Origin: JASGDC01 sp047608145
GTDB taxonomy: Bacteria; Actinomycetota; Actinomycetes; Actinomycetales; Micrococcaceae
Length of the DNA stretch: 64,000 nucleotides
Direction of reading: 5' to 3'
Assembly: GCA_047608145.1 (NCBI GenBank)
Contig: JASGDC010000015.1
Location: 62,001-126,000, forward strand
Part shown: positions 37,780-47,319 of the stretch, one piece after another
How the letters are laid out: each line of letters begins with the position of its first letter
How positions within the stretch are numbered: the stretch's first letter is position 1
Notes under the pieces: generated by a model
What the model saw: the letters and a program-made list of their open reading frames with translations, nothing else
The model's database searches: none
Told to the model about the DNA's origin: nothing
Position numbers and translations under genes: made by a program

Positions 37780-39294
37780 TTATTTTCCTTCCTGGTTTTG
37801 ACGCTGATAATCAGCAATCACGGAATACTCGTCTTTAAGCACTCCATCCAAATTTGTGTAAATCTTAAATAGTTTTTGATACTTCGCTACATTCTCAGGA
37901 TTAGGTTTATAGCTATCAGTAACGCCGAGCATTTTGTGTACTTCATCCAGATCATCAATCATGTTTAACGACTTCATCGCGATAACTGCCGCGCCAAGGC
38001 AAGAGCTTTCAAAGCTTTCTGGAATATTGATGTCTTTATCAAAAATGTCAGCAAGCATTTGCTTCCATAGTTCCGAACGAGCAAAGCCACCTGTTGCTTG
38101 GATAGTTTTAACTTCTCCAGTAGTTTCTTCCAAAGCTTTAACCACGTTGTTTAAGTTAAAATTGATGCCTTCCAAAGCTGCTCGTGCCAAATGGTTACGG
38201 TTATGAGTGCGAGTCATGCCAAAGAAAGTGCCCCGAGCATCGGCATCCCAAAGTGGTGCTCGTTCCCCGCCAAGATATGGTAAGAATAATAGCCCTTCGG
38301 CGCCCGCTGGAATTTCAGTGATAATTTTATTGAGCTCTTCAAAGCTAATTTCGTCATTGAAAATCTGCTCTTTAACCCAGTTGAAAATAATGCCACCATT
38401 ATTAACTGGGCCACCAACTAACCAACGACCTTCATCAAGCACATAGCAAAATAATCTACCTTTGGGATCAGTAACTGGTTTATTTACAACAGTTCGTACC
38501 GCTCCACTAGTCCCAATTGTTAAAGCTAAAGTACCTTGTGAAACAGCATTAACACCAAGGTTAGACAAAGCTCCATCACTACCGCCCATTACAAAAGTAA
38601 TACTCGCAGACAATCCAGTTTCTTCAACATATTGTGGTTTCAAACCTCGCATTTGATAAGTTATTGGCACTGGTTCTGGAAGCTGTTCCGTAGCAATTCC
38701 AGCAGTTTCCAATGCTTGAGCATCCCAAGTTAAATCAAAAATATTGAATAATCCAGTAGTTGAAGCTATCGAATAATCAGTTTTTAGCTCACCAAATAAT
38801 CGATACAAAATGTATTCTTTAATGCCAATAAAATACTTAGTTTTAGCAAATAACTTAGGTTTTTCATTACGCAACCAAATTAACTTCGATAAAGGTGCCA
38901 TTGGATGAATCGGTGTCCCAGTTTTCTCATAAATTTGCTGTCCAATCTCAGTTTGTTTAAGCTCTGCACTATACTTTGCTGCTCTATTATCCGCCCATGT
39001 AATTGAACGAGTTAATGGTTGCATGTCATCATCAACCAAAATGAGGCTGTGCATTGCAGCAGATATGGAAACGCCTCTAATACTCTTAGCTTCAATCTCT
39101 GATTTATAAACCAACTTGTATAAAACCTCTATAACAGCTTCAAGAATCTCTTGTGGATCTTGCTCGGCCATATCAACTTCATCTTCGTAAAGTGGATAAC
39201 CTTCATTTGCTGTCTCTAGAATTTTGCCACTCTCATCAAATAGCACAGCTTTAGTGCTAGTAGTACCAATATCTAGCCCGATAATATGCTTCAT
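37780..39294 (-). CDS. gntK: Gluconokinase, FGGY family
   Basis: Phosphorylates gluconate to 6-phosphogluconate, which enters the pentose phosphate route. The 504-residue protein has the FGGY N-terminal ATPase block GLDIGTTSTKAVLFDE, the substrate region SISAAMHSLILVDDD, the second FGGY signature GGERAPLWDADARGTFFGM and the ATP site QATGGFARSELWKQM. Pairing with gntP supports gluconate rather than xylulose or glycerol as substrate. The upstream region carries the arms ATTGAAA/TTTCAAT near 39330-39350, a possible operator. Confidence 0.9.
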   Translation of the reverse strand: MKHIIGLDIGTTSTKAVLFDESGKILETANEGYPLYEDEVDMAEQDPQEILEAVIEVLYKLVYKSEIEAKSIRGVSISAAMHSLILVDDDMQPLTRSITWADNRAAKYSAELKQTEIGQQIYEKTGTPIHPMAPLSKLIWLRNEKPKLFAKTKYFIGIKEYILYRLFGELKTDYSIASTTGLFNIFDLTWDAQALETAGIATEQLPEPVPITYQMRGLKPQYVEETGLSASITFVMGGSDGALSNLGVNAVSQGTLALTIGTSGAVRTVVNKPVTDPKGRLFCYVLDEGRWLVGGPVNNGGIIFNWVKEQIFNDEISFEELNKIITEIPAGAEGLLFLPYLGGERAPLWDADARGTFFGMTRTHNRNHLARAALEGINFNLNNVVKALEETTGEVKTIQATGGFARSELWKQMLADIFDKDINIPESFESSCLGAAVIAMKSLNMIDDLDEVHKMLGVTDSYKPNPENVAKYQKLFKIYTNLDGVLKDEYSVIADYQRQNQEGK

Positions 39295-39414
39295 TGCGTA
39301 TTTCTCCGTATGTGTTTATTGAAATTTTCGTCTTTGAACTTTCAATGAAACTTTACCATGGATACTATCTCTCGAATGATTAAGAAATATACTATTTTAG
39401 GCACACAATCATAT

Positions 39415-40036
39415 TTATTCTGTAGGTCTTGAATTAATAAATCGCGATAAATCTTTTGGGTCTCTGTGCACATCATATTGTCTTAGTAAGTCAATATAAG
39501 TTTTCTTGTCTACTTGCCAATCAAATAATTTTGGACTTTCATCTTCTTGCCCAGCTAAGAAAACTAAATCAGCATGTAATCGCGTTGTTCTTCCATTGCC
39601 ATCAATAAAAGGACGAATCCTTACTCCTTCTGCATGTGTTACCAGACCTAGCTGGTGAGGCATTCCAATCTTCGGTATTTTCCCAACGGTAAAGAATATT
39701 GCCAAATGATGCCGCTAGCTCCATCGAAATAAGTTCAGGAGCTACCCCTATGTTAAGTTCACATGTTCTGTATTTCCCTGCCCATTGCCAAATATCTTCA
39801 TAAATCAATCTATGCAAATGGCATAGAAAATTAGGCGAAAGTAATTCATCTAACGTCAACTTACCTTCAAGAATTTCTTTTACATACTTCTCAGCAACTA
39901 CTATTTGAGATTCTTGTTCAAGGTCATAAATCTCAGCCTTTAAAGGCGGTCTACTTAAGATTTGTATTAGCTTAGGATTAAGGGCTACTAAATTTTCAGG
40001 AGAAACTGGTGTTTCACCATAGCTAGGTTGTATCAC
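39415..40036 (-). pseudogene. Fic/Doc-family protein, frameshifted and catalytically dead
   Basis: Fic proteins transfer AMP or other groups to target proteins and often act as toxins. The N-terminal frame (GTG at 40036) has LHRLIYEDIWQWAGKYRT and LNIGVAPELI; the C-terminal frame (39705-39415) has the Fic core. The frames part near 39660-39675. The Fic motif reads RIRPFIDGNGRTTR where HPFxxGNGR is expected: the catalytic His is Arg (CGT for CAT). So both reading frame and active site are lost. A small basic gene lies 2 bp upstream, as in toxin-antitoxin pairs. Confidence 0.85.
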
Positions 40037-40038
40037 GA

Positions 40039-40194
40039 CTAAACAATTTTACGTTTATTAGCTAGATAGCGTTCAAGCTGTGGACTACGCACATAGTTAT
40101 CTGGAACTACACGACGCTCTAATTGAGCAGAATCTTTTGCGGAACGAGTAACAGCACGTTTAATTGCTTGCTTATCAATTCTTTTTCGTACCAT
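40039..40194 (-). CDS. Small basic protein, likely partner of the Fic gene
   Basis: A 51-residue frame starting MVRKRIDKQAIKRAVTRSAK and ending LERYLANKRKIV. It has a GGGGTG-like ribosome binding site and ends 2 bp before the Fic start, so translation is coupled. Fic toxins often have a small antitoxin with an S/T-x-x-x-E motif; SAQLER fits only in part. Role as antitoxin is inference from position. Confidence 0.55.
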   Translation of the reverse strand: MVRKRIDKQAIKRAVTRSAKDSAQLERRVVPDNYVRSPQLERYLANKRKIV

Positions 40195-40279
40195 TAGAAA
40201 CACCCCCACCCCATAAATAATCTAATATTAGTTTACCAGCTAATTAGCAATGAAGTGGCTCATGACTGCTCTTAATGCA

Positions 40280-41200
40280 CTACCACCATAATTTAGCAAA
40301 ATTATCTTTCAACCAAACCTGACTAGCCTTAGAATACTCTTCACTCATTCCCATACGAATAAGAGTAGCTTCATTTTCTAAAACAATGAGACCCTTAAAG
40401 AAATCATCGTCATCACGTATATCATCAAGTCTGAACCGACTTAAACCGTACTCCAATACACCAGCGAACCACTTATTAAGGTTCTCAGTATCATACTCAC
40501 TAATACCATAACGATAACGACTATCATCAAAATCACGCTTAAGGCTTCTAACCACATAACGAGGACTTACTTCAAGCATAAAATAGTGAAGCGTTTTATC
40601 TTTACTGAATTCTTTTGGACTAACGAATCTTAATTCATCAACAGCAACGACCCTCTTATTAGAGAGATCCCTAAGATGTTCAATAATATCGAGTACTACA
40701 TCACCTATCGGCGGCAATTTACCTAATTCCTGAAATTTCAAATAACTCATAGAGTTGTCAATAAACATTCTAAGGTATTTCAACCAGAACAAAGCTTTGG
40801 CTTCAAATTGTTCAACTACATTATCAACATAGAACTGATAACGGTAAATGTTGCTCTTAATAATAGCGTTATAAAGAACACATGCGATATAGTCATCAAA
40901 ACTCCAGGTGTCCATTTCACAAACTGAATATTGTAACCGCTCACGCTTAAACTCTTTAATATCATGCTTACTATGGTTGGTTGGATAATTCTTATCAACC
41001 ACTAACACTTCCTGTAATGGAAAGAAACCAAGCTTATTAGGATATAACCCATTTAATATACGGTCCTTATCGTACTTTTCTTCAGCAGAAAGTTCATAAT
41101 TAGGATTAGGCGTGTGAGTGCTACTACCGTCCTTATTATGAGTAATAATTTCTTTGTTAGACTGGTGTTTTAATTCTTCTAGATACTCTTCAAGTTTCAT
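40280..41200 (-). CDS. Hypothetical protein, 306 residues
   Basis: I prefer the ATG at 41200 (MKLEEYLEELKHQ) because GGGGAGAATA stands directly before it; an upstream start at 41233 lacks this. The protein is charged, rich in aromatic residues, without membrane helices. No family is recognised. It ends FAKLWW. It lies in a patch of broken and unknown genes (39.4-43.1 kb), which suggests a mobile or decaying insertion. Confidence 0.65.
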   Translation of the reverse strand: MKLEEYLEELKHQSNKEIITHNKDGSSTHTPNPNYELSAEEKYDKDRILNGLYPNKLGFFPLQEVLVVDKNYPTNHSKHDIKEFKRERLQYSVCEMDTWSFDDYIACVLYNAIIKSNIYRYQFYVDNVVEQFEAKALFWLKYLRMFIDNSMSYLKFQELGKLPPIGDVVLDIIEHLRDLSNKRVVAVDELRFVSPKEFSKDKTLHYFMLEVSPRYVVRSLKRDFDDSRYRYGISEYDTENLNKWFAGVLEYGLSRFRLDDIRDDDDFFKGLIVLENEATLIRMGMSEEYSKASQVWLKDNFAKLWW

Positions 41201-41243
41201 TATTCTCCCCTTTTCCCAAAAATAAAAACGCAAAAACTAAGCT

Positions 41244-41489
41244 TTAACTTGGCTTAAAAGCATTGTATATAATTCTGTAACTTGCACTATCATCAATCGC
41301 ATGAACCAGCTTCACGCCCAATAATAGCCCTGCAAATTCAGCAATTTCACTGTTACTATGATCCTAGTATTTCGCTGCTCCGCCAAGAATATCGTGAGTC
41401 TGTCCATCAAAAACTACGGCACCGCAAGCAGAGGGACCAGGATTACCTTTGCTAGCTCCATCGGTCTTGATAAATAATGAACCAGTCAT
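41244..41489 (-). pseudogene. RNase H-like protein fragment with an in-frame stop
   Basis: From an ATG at 41489 the frame reads MTGSLFIKTDGASKGNPGPS, the N-terminal strand of the RNase HI fold with its first catalytic Asp, then CGAVVFDGQ. An in-frame TAG stands at 41364-41366, after which SNSEIAEFAGLLLGVKL continues the fold with its Glu. The frame then ends after only 81 codons, so the C-terminal half is gone. It is a remnant of a full gene. Confidence 0.75.
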
Positions 41490-41569
41490 GGTATTGCAAA
41501 CCTCTCAACTATTATCTAGTTCTGAGTACTTTTCTTAAAAACTTATTTTTAGTCGATTTGGCGTGGTGT

Positions 41570-42175
41570 TCATTTTGTGTTTCCTTTAGGTGTTTTCTTT
41601 GCGTATTTTCTTTCTTCCTCTAGGTAGAGTTTGTCTTTCTTCCTCATTATGGCTAAACCAAAAATTCTTAACGCTTGATAGCGAGTGTGGTATAGGTCGT
41701 CTTGCCATTGGTGGTGTTTTCTTGTAAGGGATATGTACACGCCCATCGGATCGTTTTCTTGTGTATTGTATTCCATACCGTCTGCCCTGTTTATCTCTAA
41801 TGCACTGGTAATATCAATGATGAAGCGTGTGAGTAGGACATCGTGTGCCTTTGTAACAGTTTCGCTTGCCAAGTTTATGTTTTCTAGTAGGTTACTTTTA
41901 CGGTTTTCGCCTTTAGATAGCGTTGGTACAAGTTTTAACGCTTGTGCCTTACGTTCGTTCCATTCTTTTAAGAACTTTGACACCATAGTATCCACACGGT
42001 AGGGGTTATCCTCTGGGAGGAGTTTATCGTGTTCACGCCCTGCCTCGTATAACCATAGTTCTTGTTCCTCACTTAATACTGGATCACTGTACCAGTCATC
42101 AATTGACTCAGCGAATATCCTAGCGTAGGTTTTACGCTTAGACGTTGTCTTTATCCTTGATGTTTTATTTGACAT
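41570..42175 (-). CDS. Hypothetical protein, 201 residues (compact cluster)
   Basis: The ATG at 42175 (MSNKTSRIKTTSKRKTYARI) overlaps the end of the small gene at 42165-42311, so I choose it over one five codons upstream. The protein is highly charged with a basic start and tail. It belongs to three tightly packed genes (41570-42730) on one strand with a style typical of phage or plasmid modules. I recognise no family. Confidence 0.6.
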   Translation of the reverse strand: MSNKTSRIKTTSKRKTYARIFAESIDDWYSDPVLSEEQELWLYEAGREHDKLLPEDNPYRVDTMVSKFLKEWNERKAQALKLVPTLSKGENRKSNLLENINLASETVTKAHDVLLTRFIIDITSALEINRADGMEYNTQENDPMGVYISLTRKHHQWQDDLYHTRYQALRIFGLAIMRKKDKLYLEEERKYAKKTPKGNTK

Positions 42176-42311
42176 TACTTTTAACCTCATCTATCTCTTT
42201 TTCTACATCTCTAATCGCTTTGTTTAAGGAGTCAGTGATCCATTTAATGTCTTCACTGGTTAGTTTCTGTTCAGCGTCCTCACGCTTACGCTCTAACGCC
42301 CCCAATTCCAT
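42165..42311 (-). CDS. Small helical protein, 48 residues (compact cluster)
   Basis: From the ATG at 42311 the frame reads MELGALERKREDAEQKLTSE and ends EIDEVKSNVK. It is a likely coiled coil. The same frame is open for a further 25 codons upstream (TTIKISVDIIAIPKPLSVV) with no standard start, so the gene may begin earlier at a rare start or may have lost its first codons. It overlaps the next gene by 11 bp. Confidence 0.5.
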   Translation of the reverse strand: MELGALERKREDAEQKLTSEDIKWITDSLNKAIRDVEKEIDEVKSNVK

Positions 42312-42367
42312 AGTGAAGCCTACAAAGCGTTCTACAACGCTTAACGGTTTTGGAATGGCAATAATAT

Positions 42368-42730
42368 CTACACTAATCTTAATAGTCGTCTTTTAAGAGC
42401 GGTAAGATAGTCCACGATACCTTTGATACGGCGGTTAAAGTTTTCCATGTATTCCACGTATTCAGGGGTGTACTTGTAATGTTCAATACCCTCTTGGACG
42501 TACTTGTCAAAGCGATTTATAATTCTTAACGCTTTAACACACTTTTCTTTGCCGACACCTAGACGATCGTTTCTATACATATCCCTTGTCATGTGATTTA
42601 CACCATTAAAGTCTAGGTAAAGCGATAGTAGGTCGCCATCAGGTTCAAACGGGTGGTAACCAGTCATGATAGTCCACATTTTACGGTTTACTTCCTCAGA
42701 CTTCGCCCACAATTCCTCACGATTTAACAT
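42368..42730 (-). CDS. Hypothetical protein, 120 residues (compact cluster)
   Basis: First gene of the three-gene cluster, with AAGGAGATTGTATT before its ATG. Charged and aromatic-rich (EEVNRKMWTIMTGYHPFEP). No membrane segment and no known motif seen. Downstream genes follow with overlap or near-overlap, so they are one transcript. Confidence 0.6.
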   Translation of the reverse strand: MLNREELWAKSEEVNRKMWTIMTGYHPFEPDGDLLSLYLDFNGVNHMTRDMYRNDRLGVGKEKCVKALRIINRFDKYVQEGIEHYKYTPEYVEYMENFNRRIKGIVDYLTALKRRLLRLV

Positions 42731-42860
42731 AATACAATCTCCTTAGTTTCCTTCGTCATTTTGCTTATAAGTTCTATTACTGCAAATGACATCTGCTAAC
42801 TTACTTCTAATGTATTACCTACCTACGACAAAAATACTTAAACAATACAATCACAAATAA

Positions 42861-42891
42861 AATAGCCAGGAATATTTAATTCCTGGCTATT
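42861..42891 (-). terminator. Strong palindromic terminator
   Basis: AATAGCCAGGAAT (42861-42873) pairs with ATTCCTGGCTATT (42879-42891) around five bases. On the minus strand TTTTATTTG follows, so it fits the small frame at 42912-43064 or the MFS gene upstream of it. Confidence 0.75.
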
Positions 42892-42911
42892 GATTTAATA
42901 AAATCCTTTAA

Positions 42912-43064
42912 TTATTTAGGCAAAATTATATTATTAGTAACTAACAAATTATCTAAAATAATTTGTTTTACCTCATCTTGTTCGAGCATAGCTAAGATAC
43001 GTACTCCACCGACAAGCATATTTAGGATTTTATTTGAGATAAAATTACTCAATGTTAATGACAC
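42912..43064 (-). CDS. Possible small protein, 50 residues
   Basis: A GTG at 43064 opens MSLTLSNFISNKILNMLVGG, ending LLVTNNIILPK. It lies between the MFS gene and a strong minus-strand terminator 21 bp downstream, which supports transcription. No ribosome binding site is clear, so this is tentative. Confidence 0.3.
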   Translation of the reverse strand: MSLTLSNFISNKILNMLVGGVRILAMLEQDEVKQIILDNLLVTNNIILPK

Positions 43065-43119
43065 GGTTATTAATATAAAGGGGACACAATGTCCTGAATT
43101 ACTTAGGAAGGACTATATT

Positions 43120-44496
43120 TTACTTTGGTAATTTAAAAGCCAAAATAAAAGCCGCTGTTAATGGAATTAAACAAACCCATAAAGTAATACTAAGAGCATA
43201 TGTTGCTGGTTGACCGCTCAATAGCCAAGCAAAGAATATTGTCCCTAAAATTGCCGTACCAAAAGCCGCTGCAATCTGCTGGATCGCATTAATCACGCCT
43301 GAAGCTGAGCCAATCTCAGACTTTGAAACTTCAGTAAGCACCGTAGGCACAATCAAGCTCAGACAGTAATTTGCCCCAAAACCAAAAATTATCATTGCTG
43401 GAGCCATTGCCAATACACTAATTTCACGCGCTCCAGTAGCAGTAAGCGTAAGCACTGCAACTCCCAATGCCACTAGCCCAATACCGATATGGATAAGTTT
43501 ACGTCCAAGTAATTTTGCTAACTTATCAGTAGTAAACCTGGCAATTACCATTGCTGTCACCATCGGCAATAACGTTAATGCAGTTTTAATTGGGCTAAAG
43601 TGCTGCCCAATCTGACAGAATATTGAAATGATAAAACTAATACCACCATAAGTTGCAGAGAACGCAAATACTGTTGCCATGCCAACCCAGAAAGCCTGGT
43701 TTTGCATTAAACTGTGTTCAATAAGTGGAGATTCCTTGCGCTGCTTTTCATAAAGCACAAAAGATACGGTTAGCAATATCCCAAAAGTCAGCATCAAGAA
43801 AGTCCAAACTAGCCAGCCGGCTTCTCTACCTTCAATAAGTGGGAAAACAATGCTAATGATACCCACACCGATAAGAGCTGTGCCAAGTAAATCTAGTTTA
43901 GCTTCTGGATGGCTAGCGCCTCTAGGTAAGGTATAAATTGCACCAATTAAAGCTAAAATACCAACCGGAACATTAACCAGAAATATCGAACGCCAACCTA
44001 AACCAAATAAATTAGCTTCAAGCAATAACCCACCAATTACCGGGCCCGCTACCGTACCAATTGTCATAATCATTCCAAAAGTGGCAAAAACTTTTGGCAT
44101 CTCGGATTCTTCGAAAACTTCAGCCAACATTGCCACGCCTTGTGGAATTAGCACTGCCCCGAAAGCGCCTTGTAACACTCGTAAGGCAATTAACAATTCT
44201 GGAGTATTAGCCACTGCACACAAAGCAGATGTCAAAGTAAACCCAGAAATCCCAATGATGAATAGTCTCCTACGTCCATAGATATCGCCTAATCTGGCGC
44301 CAGTAATCAAAAACATGGCAAATGCTAAAGTGTAACCAGCGGTTAACCATTGCAAAACTTCAGGGCTACCGCCAATATCATCACGAATTGCTGGTCCAGC
44401 AATATTTAGCATCGTCACATCCAGCAAATCCATAATATCTGCTGCAATAACGGCGAACATTACGACCCAACGCCAACGCATAATTGAAGTATTCAA
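43120..44496 (-). CDS. MFS drug transporter, DHA2 (EmrB/QacA-like) family
   Basis: A proton-driven multidrug exporter by family. The 458-residue protein has about 14 membrane segments, motif A in GARLGDIYGRRRLF, the antiporter motif C region GPVIGGLLLE and the N-terminal VVMFAVIAADIMDLLDVTML. A TTG start at 44496 is preceded by AAAGGATGAAAT; an internal ATG at 44481 is the alternative. It is divergent from a TetR gene with palindromic operators between, so it is very likely repressed by that regulator. Confidence 0.9.
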   Translation of the reverse strand: MNTSIMRWRWVVMFAVIAADIMDLLDVTMLNIAGPAIRDDIGGSPEVLQWLTAGYTLAFAMFLITGARLGDIYGRRRLFIIGISGFTLTSALCAVANTPELLIALRVLQGAFGAVLIPQGVAMLAEVFEESEMPKVFATFGMIMTIGTVAGPVIGGLLLEANLFGLGWRSIFLVNVPVGILALIGAIYTLPRGASHPEAKLDLLGTALIGVGIISIVFPLIEGREAGWLVWTFLMLTFGILLTVSFVLYEKQRKESPLIEHSLMQNQAFWVGMATVFAFSATYGGISFIISIFCQIGQHFSPIKTALTLLPMVTAMVIARFTTDKLAKLLGRKLIHIGIGLVALGVAVLTLTATGAREISVLAMAPAMIIFGFGANYCLSLIVPTVLTEVSKSEIGSASGVINAIQQIAAAFGTAILGTIFFAWLLSGQPATYALSITLWVCLIPLTAAFILAFKLPK

Positions 44497-44509
44497 ATTT
44501 CATCCTTTC

Positions 44510-44542
44510 GTACACTGCACACAAGATTAGTACACTGTACTA
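44510..44542. promoter_or_regulatory. Twin operator between MFS and TetR genes
   Basis: TAGTACACTGTACTA (44528-44542) is a perfect palindrome with a central C; GTACACTGCAC (44510-44520) is a second, imperfect copy. They lie between the divergent starts. The perfect copy overlaps the -35 area of the regulator's promoter (TATACT at 44561-44566), so TetR binding would block its own gene. Confidence 0.75.
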
Positions 44543-44572
44543 TTTATGTCAAAACTAAGTTATACTTTAGTT

Positions 44573-45277
44573 ATGCCTAAAGTAGAACCTAAGCAAGCTA
44601 ACGAAGAATTAATTTGGCTCAGACCAGAGCCAAATTCAAGAAACTCCAGCCTTAACAGAGAACAAATTGCTAAAACTTCACTTGCCATTGCAGACAAAAA
44701 GGGGCTCACAGCTTTATCCATGCGCAATGTCGCTGCTGAACTAGGAGTCGGCACCATGACCCTTTATCATTATGTGCGCAATAAAGATGAGTTAATAACT
44801 TTGATGATTAACGAAATCTCTGCAGAACTACTGATTCCTAGTAGTCAATTAACAAAAGATTGGCGCAATAACTTAACTAAGATTGCTAACCAGGCGCGTA
44901 AAACTTTCTTTAAACATCCTTGGGTTTTAGAAATTCTTGGGCCAAGTCTGCCCGGACCGAATTCACTGAAACATATTGAGCAGTCTTTGCAAGCTATCGC
45001 ACCGTTAGAATTAACACCTACCAAAACTATGGAGTTTATCAATCAAGTTGATAACTATGTTACTGGCTTTGCATTGCGCGAAGCCCATAATCTCCAGCAA
45101 CAAACCACCAGCACACCCCCTAATGTTATGCAATTCTTTGAACGACAATTTGAAGCTGGAAACTATCCGCTGATGAAAAAAGTCTTTAAAGATAAACAAA
45201 GCTCTGATATCGAGACTCGTTTTAATTTAGGGTTAAATAGTTTAATCAATGGCTTAGAAACTACTTATACTAACTAA
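44573..45277 (+). CDS. TetR-family transcriptional regulator, leaderless
   Basis: The regulator has a TetR helix-turn-helix (MRNVAAELGVGTMTLYHYV, about residues 45-65 here) and a C-terminal TetR_C-like domain. I choose the ATG at 44573 (MPKVEPKQ): a TATACT -10 box ends exactly 6 bp before it, so transcription should start at the A of the start codon. The ATG at 44546 would lie upstream of that promoter. It probably represses the divergent drug exporter, with release by a drug ligand. Confidence 0.88.
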   Translation: MPKVEPKQANEELIWLRPEPNSRNSSLNREQIAKTSLAIADKKGLTALSMRNVAAELGVGTMTLYHYVRNKDELITLMINEISAELLIPSSQLTKDWRNNLTKIANQARKTFFKHPWVLEILGPSLPGPNSLKHIEQSLQAIAPLELTPTKTMEFINQVDNYVTGFALREAHNLQQQTTSTPPNVMQFFERQFEAGNYPLMKKVFKDKQSSDIETRFNLGLNSLINGLETTYTN

Positions 45278-45335
45278 ATGAGGTTTTAACTAGCTACAAT
45301 AGTAGTTAAAGAAATATTACAAAGGACACTAACAA

Positions 45336-46133
45336 ATGATTAAAGCTATTGCAGTAGATATGGATGGTACTTTCCTACGTTCTGACCATAGTTATGATGA
45401 GGAACGTTTCGATAAAATCTATAAGGAACTTGTTGCTCGTGACATCAAGTTTATTGTGGCAAGTGGTAGCCAATACTATCGTCTTAAAGAACTATTCCCT
45501 AGTAAAGATGACGAAATTACTTACGCTTCCGAAAATGGTGCAGTTGTAACTCATAACGATGAAGTCCTTGATGTAACTAGCTTTGATAAAGATTTCTTTA
45601 GGGAGCTCATTGATTACCTGACTGAGTATGGCGATGAAATGGTACTTTGTGGCGTGAAAAATGCTTACACACTCGACTCTGTATCTGAAGAATATAAAGA
45701 GGTCGTGAAACAGTATTACTTCAAATATGATGTAATTGATAGCTTTGATGATTTACCAGATGATGACTTTGTAAAAATTGCGTTTAACGCTGGTGTGGAG
45801 GCAGCACCACGAGTGGTTAAAGAACTACTGGAGAAATTCCCAAATAAACTTTACGCAGCTTCAAGCGGCTTCAAAGCTGTAGATATTTTAAATCCTAAAG
45901 CTGGTAAAGGTATTGCAGTTAAAAACCTGCTTAAAAAATGGGATATTAAGCCAAACGAACTTCTTACTTTTGGTGATGCTGATAATGATGTCGAGATGCT
46001 ATCGCTTACAGATCACAGCTATGCTATGGCAAAGAGTAGTAAAAAGGTGCAAGAAACAGCAAAACACATGGCACCGTCAAATGAAGATTCTGGAGTACTA
46101 ACTATCATTGAGCAGTATCTAGACTCATTGTGA
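45336..46133 (+). CDS. Cof-type HAD phosphatase
   Basis: A HAD-IIB phosphatase acting on sugar phosphates or cofactor intermediates. The 265-residue protein has AVDMDGTFLRSD with the catalytic Asp pair, VASGSQYYRL (motif II), a C2 cap and FGDADNDVEMLSLTDHSYAM (motif IV). It overlaps the next gene by 4 bp (GTGA). The substrate is not known. Confidence 0.92.
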   Translation: MIKAIAVDMDGTFLRSDHSYDEERFDKIYKELVARDIKFIVASGSQYYRLKELFPSKDDEITYASENGAVVTHNDEVLDVTSFDKDFFRELIDYLTEYGDEMVLCGVKNAYTLDSVSEEYKEVVKQYYFKYDVIDSFDDLPDDDFVKIAFNAGVEAAPRVVKELLEKFPNKLYAASSGFKAVDILNPKAGKGIAVKNLLKKWDIKPNELLTFGDADNDVEMLSLTDHSYAMAKSSKKVQETAKHMAPSNEDSGVLTIIEQYLDSL

Positions 46134-47302
46134 AACAATACAATTCAAATCTAGCTTTACTTGCGTTATCATTAGGTGGACTTGGTATTGGTACCAGCGA
46201 ATTTGCAGTTATGGGGTTACTGCCACAAATTGCTGATGGCTTAAATATTACTATTCCACAAGCTGGTCATATCATTTCTGCCTATGCTCTTGGTGTAGTA
46301 GCTGGCGCACCATTATTTGCCATTTGGACCGTGAAATGGGACCGTACAACTACGTTACTGATACTAATGGTCGTATTTACAGTTGGCAATATGCTTTCTG
46401 CATTATCTGCTAATAATTACATGATGTTGCTATTTCGTTTTATTTCTGGGCTTCCTCATGGCGCCTATTTCGGTATCGCTGCAGTAACTGCTACCAGATT
46501 AGTTGATAAATCTAAGCGCGGTCATGCCGTATCCATGGTGATGATTGGTCTTAGTGTTGCGAATGTAATAAGTGTGCCGTTAATTACGCTATTAGGACAA
46601 GCAGTCGGCTGGCGTTGGCCATTCTTAATCATTGGGTTACTTGGTTTAATTACTATGGATGCAATTACTTTTTCCGTGCCAAGAGTGGCTGCCCATAACG
46701 CTGCATCCATCGCCAAAGAGTTAAGCACTAAAGAATCCCAAAGTACTCATGACGTTGCTAACTGGCATCATTGCCTTTGGCGGATCTTTTGCCGTCTATA
46801 GTTACATAGCACCAACAATGACTGATGTGACTGGATTTAAGCCAGCTACGATAACCATAATTCTCAGTATTACGGTATGGGCATGGTTGCCGGCACTTAT
46901 CTTGCAGGGAAACTAACGGACTGGAGTGTCAAAAATAGCATCTATATTTCTGGAGTTAGCACACTGGCAGCTTTCTTAATTTTCACAGTTGCTGTTCACA
47001 ATAAAATCGCAACTATAGTAACGGTATTCATAATTGCAGCAGCCATTTCAGTCTACGTAACACCATTTCAGACAAGACTAATGGATGTCGCGAACGAAGC
47101 TCAAAACCTAGCAACTAGCCTAAGTCATTCTGCACTAAACATCGCAAATGCTCTCGGCGCCTGGCTTGGTGGGCTAGTAATTGCAGCTGGTTATGGTTAT
47201 GTAGCACCGACTTGGGTCGGTGTAGCACTTGCCCTTGCTGGAATCATCTGTGCCTACCTTATGTTTAGGATGGATCAGAACCCTAAGACAAAATCAGCTT
47301 AA
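46130..47302 (+). pseudogene. MFS transporter (AraJ/DHA1-like), broken by two frameshifts
   Basis: The N-terminal frame (GTG at 46130 to about 46735) carries LGIGTSEFAVMGLLPQIAD and RFISGLPHGAYFGIAA, hallmarks of the arabinose-efflux type. A frame change near 46735 leads to NPKVLMTLLTGIIAFGGSFA in another frame, and a second change near 46875 leads to MGMVAGTYLAGKLTDW to the end at 47302. With both corrected the protein would be of normal size (about 390 residues). It is therefore a recent pseudogene or carries sequencing errors. Confidence 0.85.
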
Positions 47303-47319
47303 AAACTTTTAGATAAAAA

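Noticed and set aside
44546..44572. Earlier ATG of the TetR gene
   Set aside because: It lies upstream of the TATACT box that fits the promoter of this gene, so it would not be in the mRNA.
46130..47302. Two separate MFS genes
   Set aside because: The halves and the piece between them fit one transporter when two frame changes are corrected.
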